DNA of 64,000 bases from Blasia pusilla (GCA_050084515.1 CM114273.1:19654001-19718000), one strand, 5' to 3'; shown: positions 32,985 through 44,027, numbered from the stretch's first letter. Program-made: numbers and translations. The notes: generated by a model not told the origin, from the sequence alone.

Positions 32985-35055
32985 CATTTCTTCTCCAATT
33001 TGGAACCATCTTTGTATCCAAGGATGTTAGGGTGGACGGTACGGAGGACATTATAGGTGAGACAGTCCAGCCAGTGATTGCAGACCGTAAAGTATGGAAT
33101 CTCCTATCTCTAGCAAATGGTCAATACAGAGTTTACGGCTTGCCTTTGAATTCCTCTGTTTCCCAAGTAGACGGTCGAGAATTTCCAAGTGTACCGAGCT
33201 CTACGTTTGCAACTCCTAGCTCAGTAGATCCGGCTTCGACTCCAACTTCACATGCTCGTAATAATGTTGTACTTCCAGAAGATATTCCGGATGTTGTCAA
33301 CCTCAGTGGATCTGTCGGACACCAACTGGGCCCTCTGTCCGCCTACTCGTTCCTCTTGCGAGTATCAGGCAATAGTTTGCTTTTGTCTCTGGCCTTGAAA
33401 ATATTCAAGCACATTCTTGTTGGCGAGCTTCTGCCCACGTACGATGGTAATTGCATCTTTGAGTTGCCTCCACTTGCTGCTCCTGCTCAAAAGAAAGATG
33501 GAGGACGCTTGAAGGGTATGGACAGAAAGTCTGATTGTCATTGATGGTGCACGCTTCAACGGACTAGTGCTTTAATTCCAGATGGTCTTTGGATTTTCTC
33601 CCGCTACCAATGCGTTGGAGCCTTGGAGTGTAGAAGTCCAGCATGCACGTATCTAGAGCACAACGGGCGAGTCAATACGTTGCAATTCCCCCCCAAGAAT
33701 GCAGAAACTCCATATGAGGTCAGTGCCACCATAACGTCGGGAGGCCATCGATGTCCTCATTGTGAGGCATCGGCCTTCTACGTTGGAGCGTGTCCTACAT
33801 ACATATTTTTCATTGTCCACGACTTGGGCTCCATGTCAGAGTACACAAGGCTGATAGTTCATGTTGGCTCCCACACTCATGCTGTGACCGATGCAATTGA
33901 GAGACACATCAAGGAGGATGTGGCAAAGAAAGTGGTCGAGGTCTACAGAAACTCTCGGGTTCAAAGCGCGGAGTGATCAAGTTAACAACCGCATCACAAA
34001 TTTGTGAACAACTGCTTGGAATCCTTGGAGGTTTAGGCAGAGATGACGGCGGCTGAGGAGGAACAACTATGGGAAAAGCTCGCCTTTCTCGCTGATCCTG
34101 AAAGCTTCCAGAATTTGCTGCGTCAAATACGGGTTCTGGATGGAAAGACGGCCGAAATGGATGCCATTGCCAGAATCAAGGCCAACTCTAGATTTCCATT
34201 CATTCAGAGATGGCAGTTCATGGGCCAGGGAGGCGAGGGATCCAAGGCCTATGTCTTCAAAATGTCAACCACAAGTCCGTCGAGTGGCCTCGATCTTATA
34301 GATTGAATGAGGGAAGGGGAAGATCTTTACGGCAGCTGGGTAAGCTTTCATATTTGCTATAGAGTGCTAACGGATGGTTGACAATGGGTGCTCATGTTTA
34401 TGACCATATGGAGAAGGGACTCAAAACTATATTTGTGTGTGAAGTAAAGGCAGAAGACGTTGGCAGTTTGAAGATGTGTTGGTTACTCTTATTGGAGGTG
34501 GTGAAGGAAAACAAAAGGCCACCTCCGGAAATTTATGGGTTAATGGCGGACAATGCACAACCTGGGTGGATTGCTATCGGGGAAGTGTTCTGGGGTGGAG
34601 AGGTTCAACCGGAGAGGGAAAGGTCGGATGCTTGAGTCTAAAAATGGGGTGAAGAGAAACGGAATGGAATAAGAAGGATGCATTGGGTCAGGAACAACAT
34701 TGTAAATTCAAGTGTCACAGGGGTGTATGTGGTGCACATCTGTTGCTTTCCCACATGTTCCTGTGATAACTTTGTCCAAAGAGAGATAAGTGGGAAAAGG
34801 TTTCCCTTGTAAGCACATGTACTATGTGTTGCTGGTAGTTTTAAGAGAGTCGGAGATAGGAGTAGGAATCCACCAACCAATTCTATCCCTCAAAGAAGTG
34901 CAAAGTATTTCAAACAAACCACTTTGAGGATGCAAAATGATGTCTTAGATTGTACTTTCATTTTCCTGAACCTTCATGTTGAGCTTGAACTCTATTCAGC
35001 CTAGGGCAAATGACAGATTTTTTCCAGACCTTGGATGGAAAAAGTGATTGGTTGG
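32985..35055 (+). pseudogene. E6: MULE-type transposase with large internal deletion
   Basis: Begins in exon 1 at LLQIGTIF..., 5' end lost. Frames 33,032-33,544, 33,623-33,976, 34,043-34,306 and 34,378-34,635 follow the E1 transposase through the Cys/His region and the MADNAQPGW core. At about 34,634 it jumps to the LESKNGVKRNGME part of exon 2; the equivalent deletion in E1 spans about 1.8 kb including the intron and its palindromes. A short deletion after NGME also removes the VERAKRIA stretch, as in E3. The SWIM finger (CSCDN...FPCKHMYYV) is frameshifted. The tail stops at about 35,055, short of the terminal repeat. Confidence 0.75.
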
Positions 35056-36167
35056 ATGAAAAGAGAGTATAAAGTGATGATTATGTTATAAAAGTGTAAT
35101 TGATTATGTAATTCAAATGTAATATTCCATTAACATCTTCCGATCCTTTTTAGTACCTATGTTTTCTTCTTCAATTCTCTCGAGTGGAGTTTGAAGGACG
35201 CTCAGGCAATTTGTTCTCTCGACATCTCGGAACCTCACAAAGACCTCAAGAATAAAGCTGGCTTCTCCTACTTTCGAAACTCAATCCGTCGGGGCAGGTT
35301 ACTCTCTGTCAAACAGATTTCATACAACTTTATATTGATTATTCCATTGATGAGAAAGGTTCGCCTGATTCACTCTTCACTCGGCAGACCCAAAAAGAAT
35401 ATTCAGACATAAGCATCGCACATCAGAATGAATGAATGAATGCTTTACTACTTCATCAAGAATTGGAAGACTTCAAAGTATCTACAAGCTCGAGAGGGTA
35501 CAACTCTCTTGCTCAGACCATTCCTACAACATAAGGACTTCATGAGCGAATGATGATAATAGCTTCTGTCCTGTTTCTTAAATATTCTCGAGAGTAGGAT
35601 CGTTTCTATGATCCGAAGCGTTCTTGATGAAGTTGGTGTCTTTTCAATATCTGTAACTACCTAGATCTATGGTTCTCTTAGCTTTTCCTACGATCCCTAT
35701 GAATCCGTGGTACAAAACTGTTCTAACTACTAATTTGATACAAAGGGTCGCGCCCTTTCCTAGTCTAATTGTTTAAACTATCTGTCGTTTCGAATCTCAA
35801 TCATGCTGAGCTTCACTGCGCTAAATTTCCGGAGGACGAAGTTCTTCCTTCTTCTTCGTGCTTCGTGCTTCGTTCAAGAGCAAAGCACTTCGTATATAGA
35901 GCTTCGTTGAGAGCTTCACTGAGCTTCGTTGAGCTTTGTTGAGCTTCGTGGTGATCTTTTATACTTCTTTACAGCTTTTGATTCTCCTCTAAGGCCAATC
36001 CTTGATCTTCATCTCTTTGCCTTGTCTTCGGAGCTTGGTGATTCACTTATTCTTCTTCATAATAATAAATAATCATAATCAAATCATAGTATACAAGAGT
36101 CTTCGTTGAATAAAAAGATATATTCTTCAACATTACAAAATTGTGGGTATCACAAGTGATGTCCCTC
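35056..36167. other. Unidentified AT-rich insertion between E6 and E7
   Basis: About 1.1 kb unlike the transposon family. It includes GAGCTTCGTTGAGCTT-type short repeats at about 35,890-35,955, TATA-like AT-rich DNA and sequence near 35,190-35,340 that resembles the inverse of 30-140. It could be an LTR or other dispersed repeat; neither terminal TG/CA nor a target duplication could be shown. Confidence 0.35.
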
Positions 36168-37043
36168 TTTTCCTGTGAGACCAACTTTTGAGGCATTGTG
36201 GCGGGCTTCTTTGCTTTTGGCTCGTTCCCCTAGTATCTTCAAACTAGTCGTATGCTTTTTTCCTTCTCTAAGACGTGTTGGATTCCTACTACCTGTCGGA
36301 TTGCCATTTCAGATTTCCAAGCTATTGGATTTTCGTGGATGCAGGGTGGAATGGAATCACTTCTCAAAATCTTTCCTTTGTTATGGTGAGCTTGCTTGCA
36401 AGGGGTGCAAGCCGTCTGATTCCGACGGGTTGCAAGAGTTGCAGCCTGTAAAATTCCGACGGGTTGGGAGGGGTGCAGCTTCTCAGTTTCTCAGATTTAG
36501 GATCTAAATGAAGGGACAGGAGTTCCTCTTTACTCCAGACAGCTAACAATCTTTTGGTTCAATTATCGTCTCGAGTGTTCATATTTCACAAAGTTGGTCT
36601 TGAGCAGACACCATTCATTATGGGGAAATTCAGGGGAGGCCATGATGCAGGCAACAATCCCCTACAAAAGAGAGGTTGGCATCGTACCAATGCGCATCCG
36701 AGTGATCCTCCTACAAAAATACCCCTGGGCACAATTTACTGTAGATTGAGATAGGCAATGTTAAGAAACGTAGGCTCACATGGAGAGTGATGGAAAAATG
36801 TTTGTAGTGGTCTTATGATGTCTACTTGTTTTTCGACCCTTGGAAAAAGGAGGTTTCTTTAGGCCCGAATGTGGACCACTACCTACTCTCTTCTAAAGAT
36901 TTCATGAATTTGAAAGCAAACAAAAATTTCAAATATGTCAAAAAGTTTTGAAGAGAGGAGGCGGACTTGGCCCTTTTTTTTTAAGAGAGACTCTCCTCTC
37001 TTCCTCTCCTCTCTTCCTCTCTCCTGCCAGAATACCAGCCCCC
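36168..37043 (+). mobile_element. E7: terminal part of a methyltransferase-side element end
   Basis: Homologous to E2 50,365-51,282. It has diverged palindromes at 36,410-36,470, block F (KVGLEQTPF...FRGGHDAGNNP) at about 36,590-36,755, the sub-terminal TTTGAAAGCAAACAAAAATT region and the terminus CTCTCTCCTGCCAGAATACC followed by AGCCCCC. The terminus abuts the interior of the E4 transposase; AACATGAAC follows it, the expected position of a 9-bp target duplication whose partner is missing. Confidence 0.75.
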
Positions 37044-38046
37044 AACATGAACTGCCAGCTTGGTGTACTCAGACGTAGAATTGAAGTTGTGCACAATGAA
37101 AAATATGTATGCAGGACACGCTCCAATGCAGAAAGGGGATGCTTGACAATGAGGACATCGATGGCCTCCCGACGATATGGTCACACCGACCTCATATGGA
37201 GTTTCTGCATTCTTTGGGGGGAAAATGCGACCTATTGACTCGCCCATTGCGCTCTATATACGGGCACCCTAGACTTCTACACTCTAGGGATCCAATGTAT
37301 TGGCGGTAAGAAACAATCCAAGGACCATCTAGAATTGAAGCACTAGTCCGTTGAAGCCTGCACCATCGATGATAATCAGACCTTCTGTCCATACCCTTCA
37401 AGCGTCCTCCATCTTTCTTTTGAGCAGGAGCAGCAAGTGGAGGCAACTCAAAAATACAATTACCATCGTACGTGGGCGGCAGCTCGTCGACAAGAATGTG
37501 CTTGAACATTTTCAAGTCCAGAGACGATAGCAAACTATTGCCTGATACTCGCAAGAGGAACGAGTAGGCTGACGGAGGGCCCAATTGGTGTCCAACACAT
37601 CCACTGAGGTTGACGACATCCGGAATGTTTTTAGGAAGTACAACATTGTTACGAATGTGTGAAGTTGGAGTTGATGCCGGACCTACTGAGCTGGGAGTGG
37701 CAAACGTAGAGCTCGATGCACTAGGAAATTCCGGACCGTCTAATTGGGAAACAGAGGAATTCAAAGGCAAGCCATAAACTCTGTATTGACCATTTTTGAA
37801 AGGTAGGAGATTCCATACTTTACAGTCTACTATCACTGGCTAGATTGTCTCACCTACAACGTCCTCCATACCGTCCACCCTAACATCCTTGGAAACAAAG
37901 ATTGTTCCAATTTGGAGAAGAAATCGCACAGAGAGGAAATTTTCATCCATTGGTATGTAAGACTCACGAGCTTGCGGTCAAATTATTTCTGATTGAGGAA
38001 GGGCCGCTAGATGACTGCCACAAGTGAGTTTTACATAATTATCTAT
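37044..38046 (-). pseudogene. E4: 5' half of MULE-type transposase exon 1
   Basis: Minus-strand exon 1 from the expected start at 38,046 (ATA instead of ATG, as in E1) through VDENFL, the QYRVYGLPLNSSVSQ region, the CRLQRTSASILDGPW segment and part of the Cys/His region (CPHCQASPF), ending at the E7 terminus. A TGA interrupts the RPQA leader and a TAG follows the DVVG.TIQ segment near 37,840. No core or SWIM finger remains. It is divergent from the ParB-gene start at 39,575, preserving the element's two-gene layout. Confidence 0.75.
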
Positions 38047-38070
38047 TCCCTGATTATTCCACTGGGTGGA

Positions 38071-38135
38071 GAATAAGAATAAGAATAAGAATAAGAATAA
38101 GAATGGGAATGAGAATGAGAATGCTTCATTTATAG
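38071..38135 (-). promoter_or_regulatory. E4 transposase promoter: (ATTCTC/ATTCTT)n and TATAAAT
   Basis: On the minus strand TATAAATGAAGC near 38,133 precedes a hexanucleotide repeat (38,071-38,123), as in the other copies. Confidence 0.65.
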
Positions 38136-38234
38136 TGAATAGTTATCGTTATTCTCCTGACAGAATATGACTCACAAGATGCTGTTTGGTAGGTGAGATT
38201 GTCTGACGGAATGATTCAATCTTGTTGCATATTG

Positions 38235-39190
38235 TGGGAGTCCGACGGGTTGCAAATTTAGAGACTCAGACACGTGGGTTGCAAGGCCACGGAGTGTCAT
38301 CTTCCGAGTGCAACTTGCAACCAGTTAGAGTCCGTTGGGTTGGACACAGTTGTCAATCCGTACCCCATGCCTGTGTGACCTATTTGATTGGAGTCGGGAT
38401 CCACGAGACCTTGCATGGATTTCCTACGTCAACCCATTGGGGATTGCGACGGGTAGGAAAGATACCTCACCTCGCTTTCCCTTTTGGAGGTAACCGAGTT
38501 GCAAGGAGATCTTGCGTCGATTTCTCTTGTCCAATGAACCATGCAAACCGTGAAGACAGTTTCGCCATATGGTGGGAAGTGTCCAACCCACGGTAGACCT
38601 TGTAACCCGTTGGAGGTCAATGGATTGCCTCGAGATAATGCTTTGTCGCCTTGTTACCCGAGGACGAGCGAAGTGTGCAACGCGTCGGTCTGAGACGGGT
38701 TGCTTGGGTACCTCGCCTTGCTACCGCAAGACGAGGGAAGCGTGCAACCCGTTGGTCTCTGAGGGGTTTCCTGGGTACCTCACCTTGTTACCACAAGACG
38801 AGGGAAGCGTGCAACCCATCGGTCTCCAACGGGTTGCGCGGGTACCTCGCCTTGTTACCCCAAGACGAGGGAAGCGTGCAACCCGTCGGTCTCCGACGGG
38901 TTGCCGGAGTACCTCGGCTTGTTATCCAAGGACGAGGGAAGCGTACACCCCGTCGATCTTGGACAGGTTTCCTGGGTGCCTTGCCTTGTTACTCCAAGAT
39001 GAGGGAAGCATGCAACCCGTCGATCTCCGACGGGTTGCGTGGGTACCTCGCCTTGTTACCCGAGGACGAGGGATGCATGCAACCCGTTGGTCCCGGACAG
39101 GTTGCTTGGGTACCTCGCCTTGTATCACCAAGACAAGGGAAGGGTGTAACCCTTCGGTCTCCGACGGGTTGCTCAGGTTCCCACATGCAA
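38235..39190. repeat. Palindrome array in E4 intergenic region, 67-bp period
   Basis: From about 38,677 to 39,170 eight units start at ~67-bp intervals (38,677, 38,742, 38,810, 38,877, 38,943, 39,010, 39,077, 39,144). Each has GTGCAACCCGTCGGTCTCCG then ACGGGTTGC, TGGGTACCTCGCCTTG and CAAGACGAGGGAAGC. Before them are more irregular palindromes. Confidence 0.93.
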
Positions 39191-39261
39191 AGTTCCATAA
39201 CGGCCGACGTCGTCGTCGGTACGACCCAACGACCCAACGGTCAGCTCAACGGCTCGGAAAG

Positions 39262-39268
39262 TATAAAA
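39262..39268 (+). promoter_or_regulatory. TATA box of E4 ParB-type gene
   Basis: TATAAAA, followed by TCGCTCATTTCC as in E1 and E2. Preceded by CCAACGGTCAG and CAACGGCTCGG, the conserved doublet. Confidence 0.65.
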
Positions 39269-39574
39269 GGCTGAGATTTCGCTCATTTCCATTTTTCATT
39301 TCATGATTTCATATGCTCTTCCTTGCAGCAGCTGAGGTTACCTTTCTGCTGCCAAAGTCGGTAATATTGACCCCTTCGCTGGAAGGTTACGACGATCAAG
39401 AACCCGACGCTTCGAGGTTTGATTTCGGTAAGCCCATCCGCTCAAAGGTCACGACCCTTCATCACGAAATGCTTGGAGAGTTGGGTTTAGGCACTCCATC
39501 GAAGCTTCGAGGGATCTGTTATGCACAGGAGCAGATTCGACTGTCGAGGAGGAAGAACTAACCCAACGTGCACC

Positions 39575-39714
39575 ATGACGAGAAAGGAAATGCAAGCAAC
39601 CAAGGTAGGGAGCATCACTCCCAAGTCCATCAGGACTCCTGCGTCACAATCTCCAAGTCCTCGTTCGGTGAATGAGATAAGGCAACCAGAAATAGAGGAG
39701 CTGGAAAGGGAAGC
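39575..39714 (+). pseudogene. E4: N-terminal fragment of ParB/methyltransferase-like gene
   Basis: MTRKEMQATKVGSITPKSIR and the following SPRSVNEIRQPEIEELEREA match exon A of E1, E2 and E3. The similarity stops at about 39,714, where gypsy-1 LTR-like sequence begins. It fixes the conserved start codon context of the gene. Confidence 0.75.
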
Positions 39715-40297
39715 TGTCGTGCAAATCCACATCGTCATACAACATACATCGCTGACATACCATACTCACATACATACATAACATAGACGAGAGCATCCAC
39801 AAACACAAGTGTACCACAACTGAAATCCGTGAAACACCTACTGTCATAAAACACGTATAGAATCACATACAATCGAGCCAAACCCACTCCACGATGGGGA
39901 GAATCTAGGTAAGCTTATGGAAACACCATAGCCAAGGGCTCTACTCACTACCAAGGCTAACTCCCAACGCAACAGGCTCAACTCAAAGAATCGATCGTTC
40001 TTTGAGTGCACTCCTCCTTATATCCTCCAACCTAAGAGCCGGCCCTACTGGGAAAGTCACCCCCAACTGAGTAACCCCCAACCCTATGTATGAAACTGCA
40101 TCTCTACCAAGCCACTACGGTCCTACATAAGGAATGGCCTCTACTAGCACACTATAGTCTACGACATAATCGGTATGGTCATGACTGCTATCGTGCGAAT
40201 CCACATCGTCATACAACATACATCGCTGACATACCATACTCACATACATACATAACATAGACAAGAGTATCCACAAATACAAGTGTACCACAACTCG
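39715..40297 (-). repeat. Gypsy-1 LTR-like region
   Basis: Minus-strand TGTGGTACACTTGT at 40,297 follows a purine-rich AGTTAGGGGGACGAG, a plausible polypurine tract. A ~105-bp segment (40,297-40,195) is repeated at 39,822-39,718. A TATA-like GGATATAAGG is at about 40,024. The arrangement could be an LTR with a second truncated LTR, or an LTR with an internal repeat. Confidence 0.5.
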
Positions 40298-40467
40298 TCC
40301 CCCTAACTGGCGGTTAGGTCCCTCTAACTCCCAAGTAGCCCTATACATCTACTACATGCTATACACCTTCTTGGGTGCCCGAATCAGAAGGCTGGGTGCT
40401 AGGTTGCCCCATTGTTAGTCGCACATCTGTAATCCATATCATGCAAAGATCAAGTCATCTACCTCTC

Positions 40468-42818
40468 CTAAGTACATCGAGGACAAACCCACCTTCTAGT
40501 AGGAACAACATCCATACGTGGAGTCAAACATATCATGTGCCAACCCCTAGAACACCGATCACACACCAACATACGGGCTGCGTTATCAGCAGACCCACAC
40601 AACATGCACCTCAAGCTAGCACGTATCATGGCTAAGCTTGGGTCAACAGTCATTCATCCACATTTGGAAGATGACATGGCGCACACCGCACATGGTCGTT
40701 CCAAAAACTCCATCACGACCCTCCAACATGAGAACTCCGAAGCTAACACGCGACTCAGTAAAATAATGCGGCCTGCCGTCACATCCAACGTTGTCGGTGC
40801 AATCTGCTGCAAACAGACATAGTCCCCCACATGGAACCTACAAATCGATGGTCGATAACCTCCACCCCGAATGGTTGCATACCGCAACTTATCCGTGTGT
40901 TGAGCAATGGCAAGATTCTCAAAGGCTGTTGGCATAACTCTCTAAAAGAGTTCCGCCCGCTGAGAACACACCCTCATCCACATCTCCGGGTCATCAAGGT
41001 TCACCACCTCACTAGACTCCCGAAGAATTGCTGCTGGCAAGTCTGGATCTTGGCCGTATAACAGAAAATAAGGTGAGAAGGAAGCCAAGGATGCTTGGCG
41101 ACTGAACCTATACCCCATGGCTAACCATGGCAACTGAATATCCGAGTCTCCAAGATGCCCTTCAGAGGCCATACTTGCGCAATGCCCTCTTCACCGTGAA
41201 CCACACGCCAGCCAAACCATCCGCTTCGGATGATCTCGAGACATGGTCCGATGATCAATCAACGCCTTGTCACACAAGACTTGAAACTCACCCAAACTCA
41301 GACTGGTGCAAGACTTCAAGACTTCAGTGGTGCACCAAAATGACTAAGCACTCTATCAAGAAACGCATACGCCGTTCCCTCACTTGCCTTGTCCGGTAAT
41401 GCCACCAACTCAATCCACTTGGAGAAGTGCTCCACCATCACCAACACATATCAATGATGTCGTACAGTCAACGGTAATGGTCCCGCAAAGTCCACACTCC
41501 AACGGTAACCCAACCCCATAATAGGCAAGGGGTGTAATTATGGTGTAGGGGCATTGAATGATGCCCTCACCCGGTCACCAACCATACAACGTGACACCAA
41601 CTGCTGCACCTGAGTATGCATGCCACGCCACCAATACTGGCCAAGGAGTAAGCTATACGTATGCTTTACCCCAAAATGTCCCAACTCCTCATGGGCATGT
41701 CGCACAATGCGCTCTCTCTGAGCCAAATGTGGCACTACTTGTACTCTACCATCCTCCCACACGCGGAGAATATGTGTTCCCTCCAATCAATACCTCTTAG
41801 CACGTTGAAGAACACGGTCTCGCTCCTTGGCACTCACTATGCCTGGCACCCTACTAATCCGTAGGAACTCCAACACCAACGCATCATCATGAATATCACG
41901 CTGATCCGTAGCACCATCTCCAACCTTAGGATCTGAAGGCTGGCCATCTACCCTCTGACTAGAGTAAGATATCATGTGATCCTCCATACTAGAGTCCACT
42001 CCTAACCAACATAAAAAGGCGGATGCATGCCAACCTGGCACCATCTCCTCATCAACCTCGCCATGCCATCTAGCCCCAGTTGTATCCTCTTGGCTAGTAC
42101 ATGGGTTCCTACTCAACCCATCAAAGATCAAGGTTGGCAACCTGTGTCTATGTACCACCTGGAAGTCATACTCTTGTAAGATAAGAGCCCACCGTGCAAG
42201 CTTCCCTGTAAGCTTGTCAAACTCCATCAACCACTTGAGCGGCTGGTGATCAGTAACAAGGTTAAACTGTGTGCCAAACAAGTAACACCTAAAGTGTGCC
42301 ACAGCCCACACTACTGCCAAGCACTCTCCCTCATATGAACTATAGCGCGACTCCGCTGCATTATTCGAATGACTTGCATAGGCCACCACAAATTTCATGT
42401 GCTCATCATCATGCGGTGTCAACACCGCTCCAAGTCCCAACCTACTCCAATCAGTGTGTAACCAAAATGGGCGCCCTCTGATAGGTCTCCTGAAGATAGG
42501 CGCCGCCACCAACTGGGCCTTAAGCTCCACAAAAGCTATCTCATGATCATCTCCCCAGTGCCACTCTTGATCTGATTTCAGCAATTGGTTCAAAGGCTTT
42601 GCCATAGCACTAAATCCCTTCACATACCTCCGATAGTAGTTTGCCAATCCCATGAATGCTCGAACTCTACTCACATCTATCGGACGCGGAATAAGTGCAA
42701 TAGCCTCCACCTTTGCTTGCTGAACTCCCAAACCACCTCGATAGATCACATGACCCAAGTACTCAACATCCTCATGGAAGAATTTACACTTTCCTGGATG
42801 CAAACGTAGACCATGAAT
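40468..42818 (-). pseudogene. Gypsy-1 pol: RT thumb, RNase H, integrase and PHD finger
   Basis: Order on the minus strand: RT C-terminal part (LRLHPGKCKFFHEDVEYLGH, MGLANYYRRYV) without the YxDD palm; RNase H (LHTDWSRLGLGAVL, YEGECLAVVW, LVTDHQPLKW); integrase zinc region at about 41,740-41,570 (HAHEELGHFG...) in which the final Cys pair is incomplete; a heavily broken catalytic core; integrase C-terminal part at 41,172-40,670 (FSPYFLLYGQDPDLPAAIL, FHVGDYVCLQQ). After a one-base frameshift comes a clear PHD finger at 40,614-40,470: CMLCG, MLVCDRCSRGWHMICL and WVCPRC, with Cys4-His-Cys3 spacing. The finger may direct integration through histone-tail binding, as chromodomains do in chromoviruses; this is inference. 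Confidence 0.8.
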
Positions 42819-42935
42819 TGAGAGAAAATTTTCATCCACTACTATGAAAGACTCAAGAGCTTGCGGTCGAACGATTTCTGTTTGAGGAAGGGCCGCCAGA
42901 TGACTGCCACAAGTGAGCTTCACATAATTATCCAT
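41787..42935 (-). CDS. In-frame fusion ORF: MULE 5' exon with gypsy RT/RNase H (382 aa)
   Basis: ATG at 42,935 is the normal MULE transposase start (MDNYVKLT), followed by about 38 MULE residues to DENFLSI. The frame passes without interruption into the gypsy-1 RT thumb at GLRLHPGKC and continues through RNase H to a stop at 41,787. The conserved MULE TATA and (ATTCTC)n lie just upstream (42,960-43,024), so the fusion has an in-place promoter. The RT palm with YxDD is absent, so no reverse transcriptase activity is expected; RNase H carries Asp, Glu and Asp residues at the expected positions. It could be chance, but 382 codons without a stop in otherwise decayed DNA is notable. Confidence 0.55.
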   Translation of the reverse strand: MDNYVKLTCGSHLAALPQTEIVRPQALESFIVVDENFLSIHGLRLHPGKCKFFHEDVEYLGHVIYRGGLGVQQAKVEAIALIPRPIDVSRVRAFMGLANYYRRYVKGFSAMAKPLNQLLKSDQEWHWGDDHEIAFVELKAQLVAAPIFRRPIRGRPFWLHTDWSRLGLGAVLTPHDDEHMKFVVAYASHSNNAAESRYSSYEGECLAVVWAVAHFRCYLFGTQFNLVTDHQPLKWLMEFDKLTGKLARWALILQEYDFQVVHRHRLPTLIFDGLSRNPCTSQEDTTGARWHGEVDEEMVPGWHASAFLCWLGVDSSMEDHMISYSSQRVDGQPSDPKVGDGATDQRDIHDDALVLEFLRISRVPGIVSAKERDRVLQRAKRY

Positions 42936-42959
42936 TCCCAGAAATTTTGTACGGGAGGA

Positions 42960-43024
42960 GAGTGAGAATGAGAATGAGAATCTGAATGAGAATGAGAATG
43001 AGAATGAGAATTTTTAATTTATAG
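42960..43024 (-). promoter_or_regulatory. E2 transposase promoter: TATA and (ATTCTC)n
   Basis: Minus-strand TATAAATT at 43,024 is followed by a hexanucleotide tract at 42,961-43,012 and the ATG at 42,935, the conserved layout. Confidence 0.7.
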
Positions 43025-43114
43025 TGAATAGGAAATCAGATTCTCCTGACAAAATTTTACTGATAAGATGAAGTTTGGTAAGTGAAATTGTCTGACACAA
43101 TGGATTCAATTTTG

Positions 43115-43935
43115 TTGCAACCTGTCAGAGTGAGGTGGGTTAGAGGATTTGGGAAGTAGAGACGTGGGTTGCAAAGCACACTTAATTTTGTTGGAACCCG
43201 TCGGAGTCCTGGTAACTCAACTATTAACCCAAGCTAAGTGAATCCTGCAACCCGTCGACTTCGGACGGGTTGCACGCTTCTGCCTTACCTTGAAATGCAA
43301 ACATGATCAAAGCTGGCAACCCGTCGCTCTCCAACGAGTTGCGCGGGTACCGCGTTTTCTTGCCCGAAGACGGCGGAGGCACGCAACCCGTCGGCATCAG
43401 ACGGGTTGCCCAATTATCTCATGGTGTAATACTTACATGAAGGAAGCGTGCAAACCATCTGTTCCCGACGAGTTCCGCGGGTGCCGCACCTTCTTGCCCA
43501 AAGATGGCGAGGCTTGCAACCCGTCGCCCTCCAACGGGTTGCACAAGGGCCTAGCCTTGTTTCGCTTACATGAAGGAAATGTGCAACCTGTCGGCCTCCG
43601 ACGAGTTGCGCGGGAAGCCCGCATTGTTATCCCTTGACAAGGGAAGCGTGCAACCCACCTGTCTGCGACGGGTTGCGCGGGTACCTCCCGTTCTTTTTCA
43701 AAGACGGCGGAGGCGCGCAACCTGTCGGTCTCCGACGGGTTGCGCGGGTACCTCGCGTTCTTGTCCGAAGACGGCGGAGGCGCTCAACCTGACCGTCTCG
43801 GATAGGTTGCTTGCACACCTCGCGTTCTCATCCCAAGACGGCAGAGGCGTGCAACCTGTCGGACTCTGACGGGTTGCCACGAGGACAAATGCCTTGAACC
43901 CTCGGGAAGCGTGCAACCCGTGGAAGACGTCGTGT
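43115..43935. repeat. Palindrome array in E2 intergenic region
   Basis: About a dozen palindromes, several perfect in the arms (CAACCCGTCGG...CAGACGGGTTG near 43,385; CAACCTGTCGG-TCT-CCGACGGGTTG near 43,720). Spacers carry CGGGTACC(T/G)CG, TTCTTG.CCGAAGACGGCGGAGG. Confidence 0.92.
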
Positions 43936-44027
43936 CGTTGTTTTTCACGTCCAGACTTCCGTAACGGCCGGCACGTTTCCGTCGGAAGGACAATGCGACC
44001 CAACGGTCAGCCCAACGGCTAGAAAAG

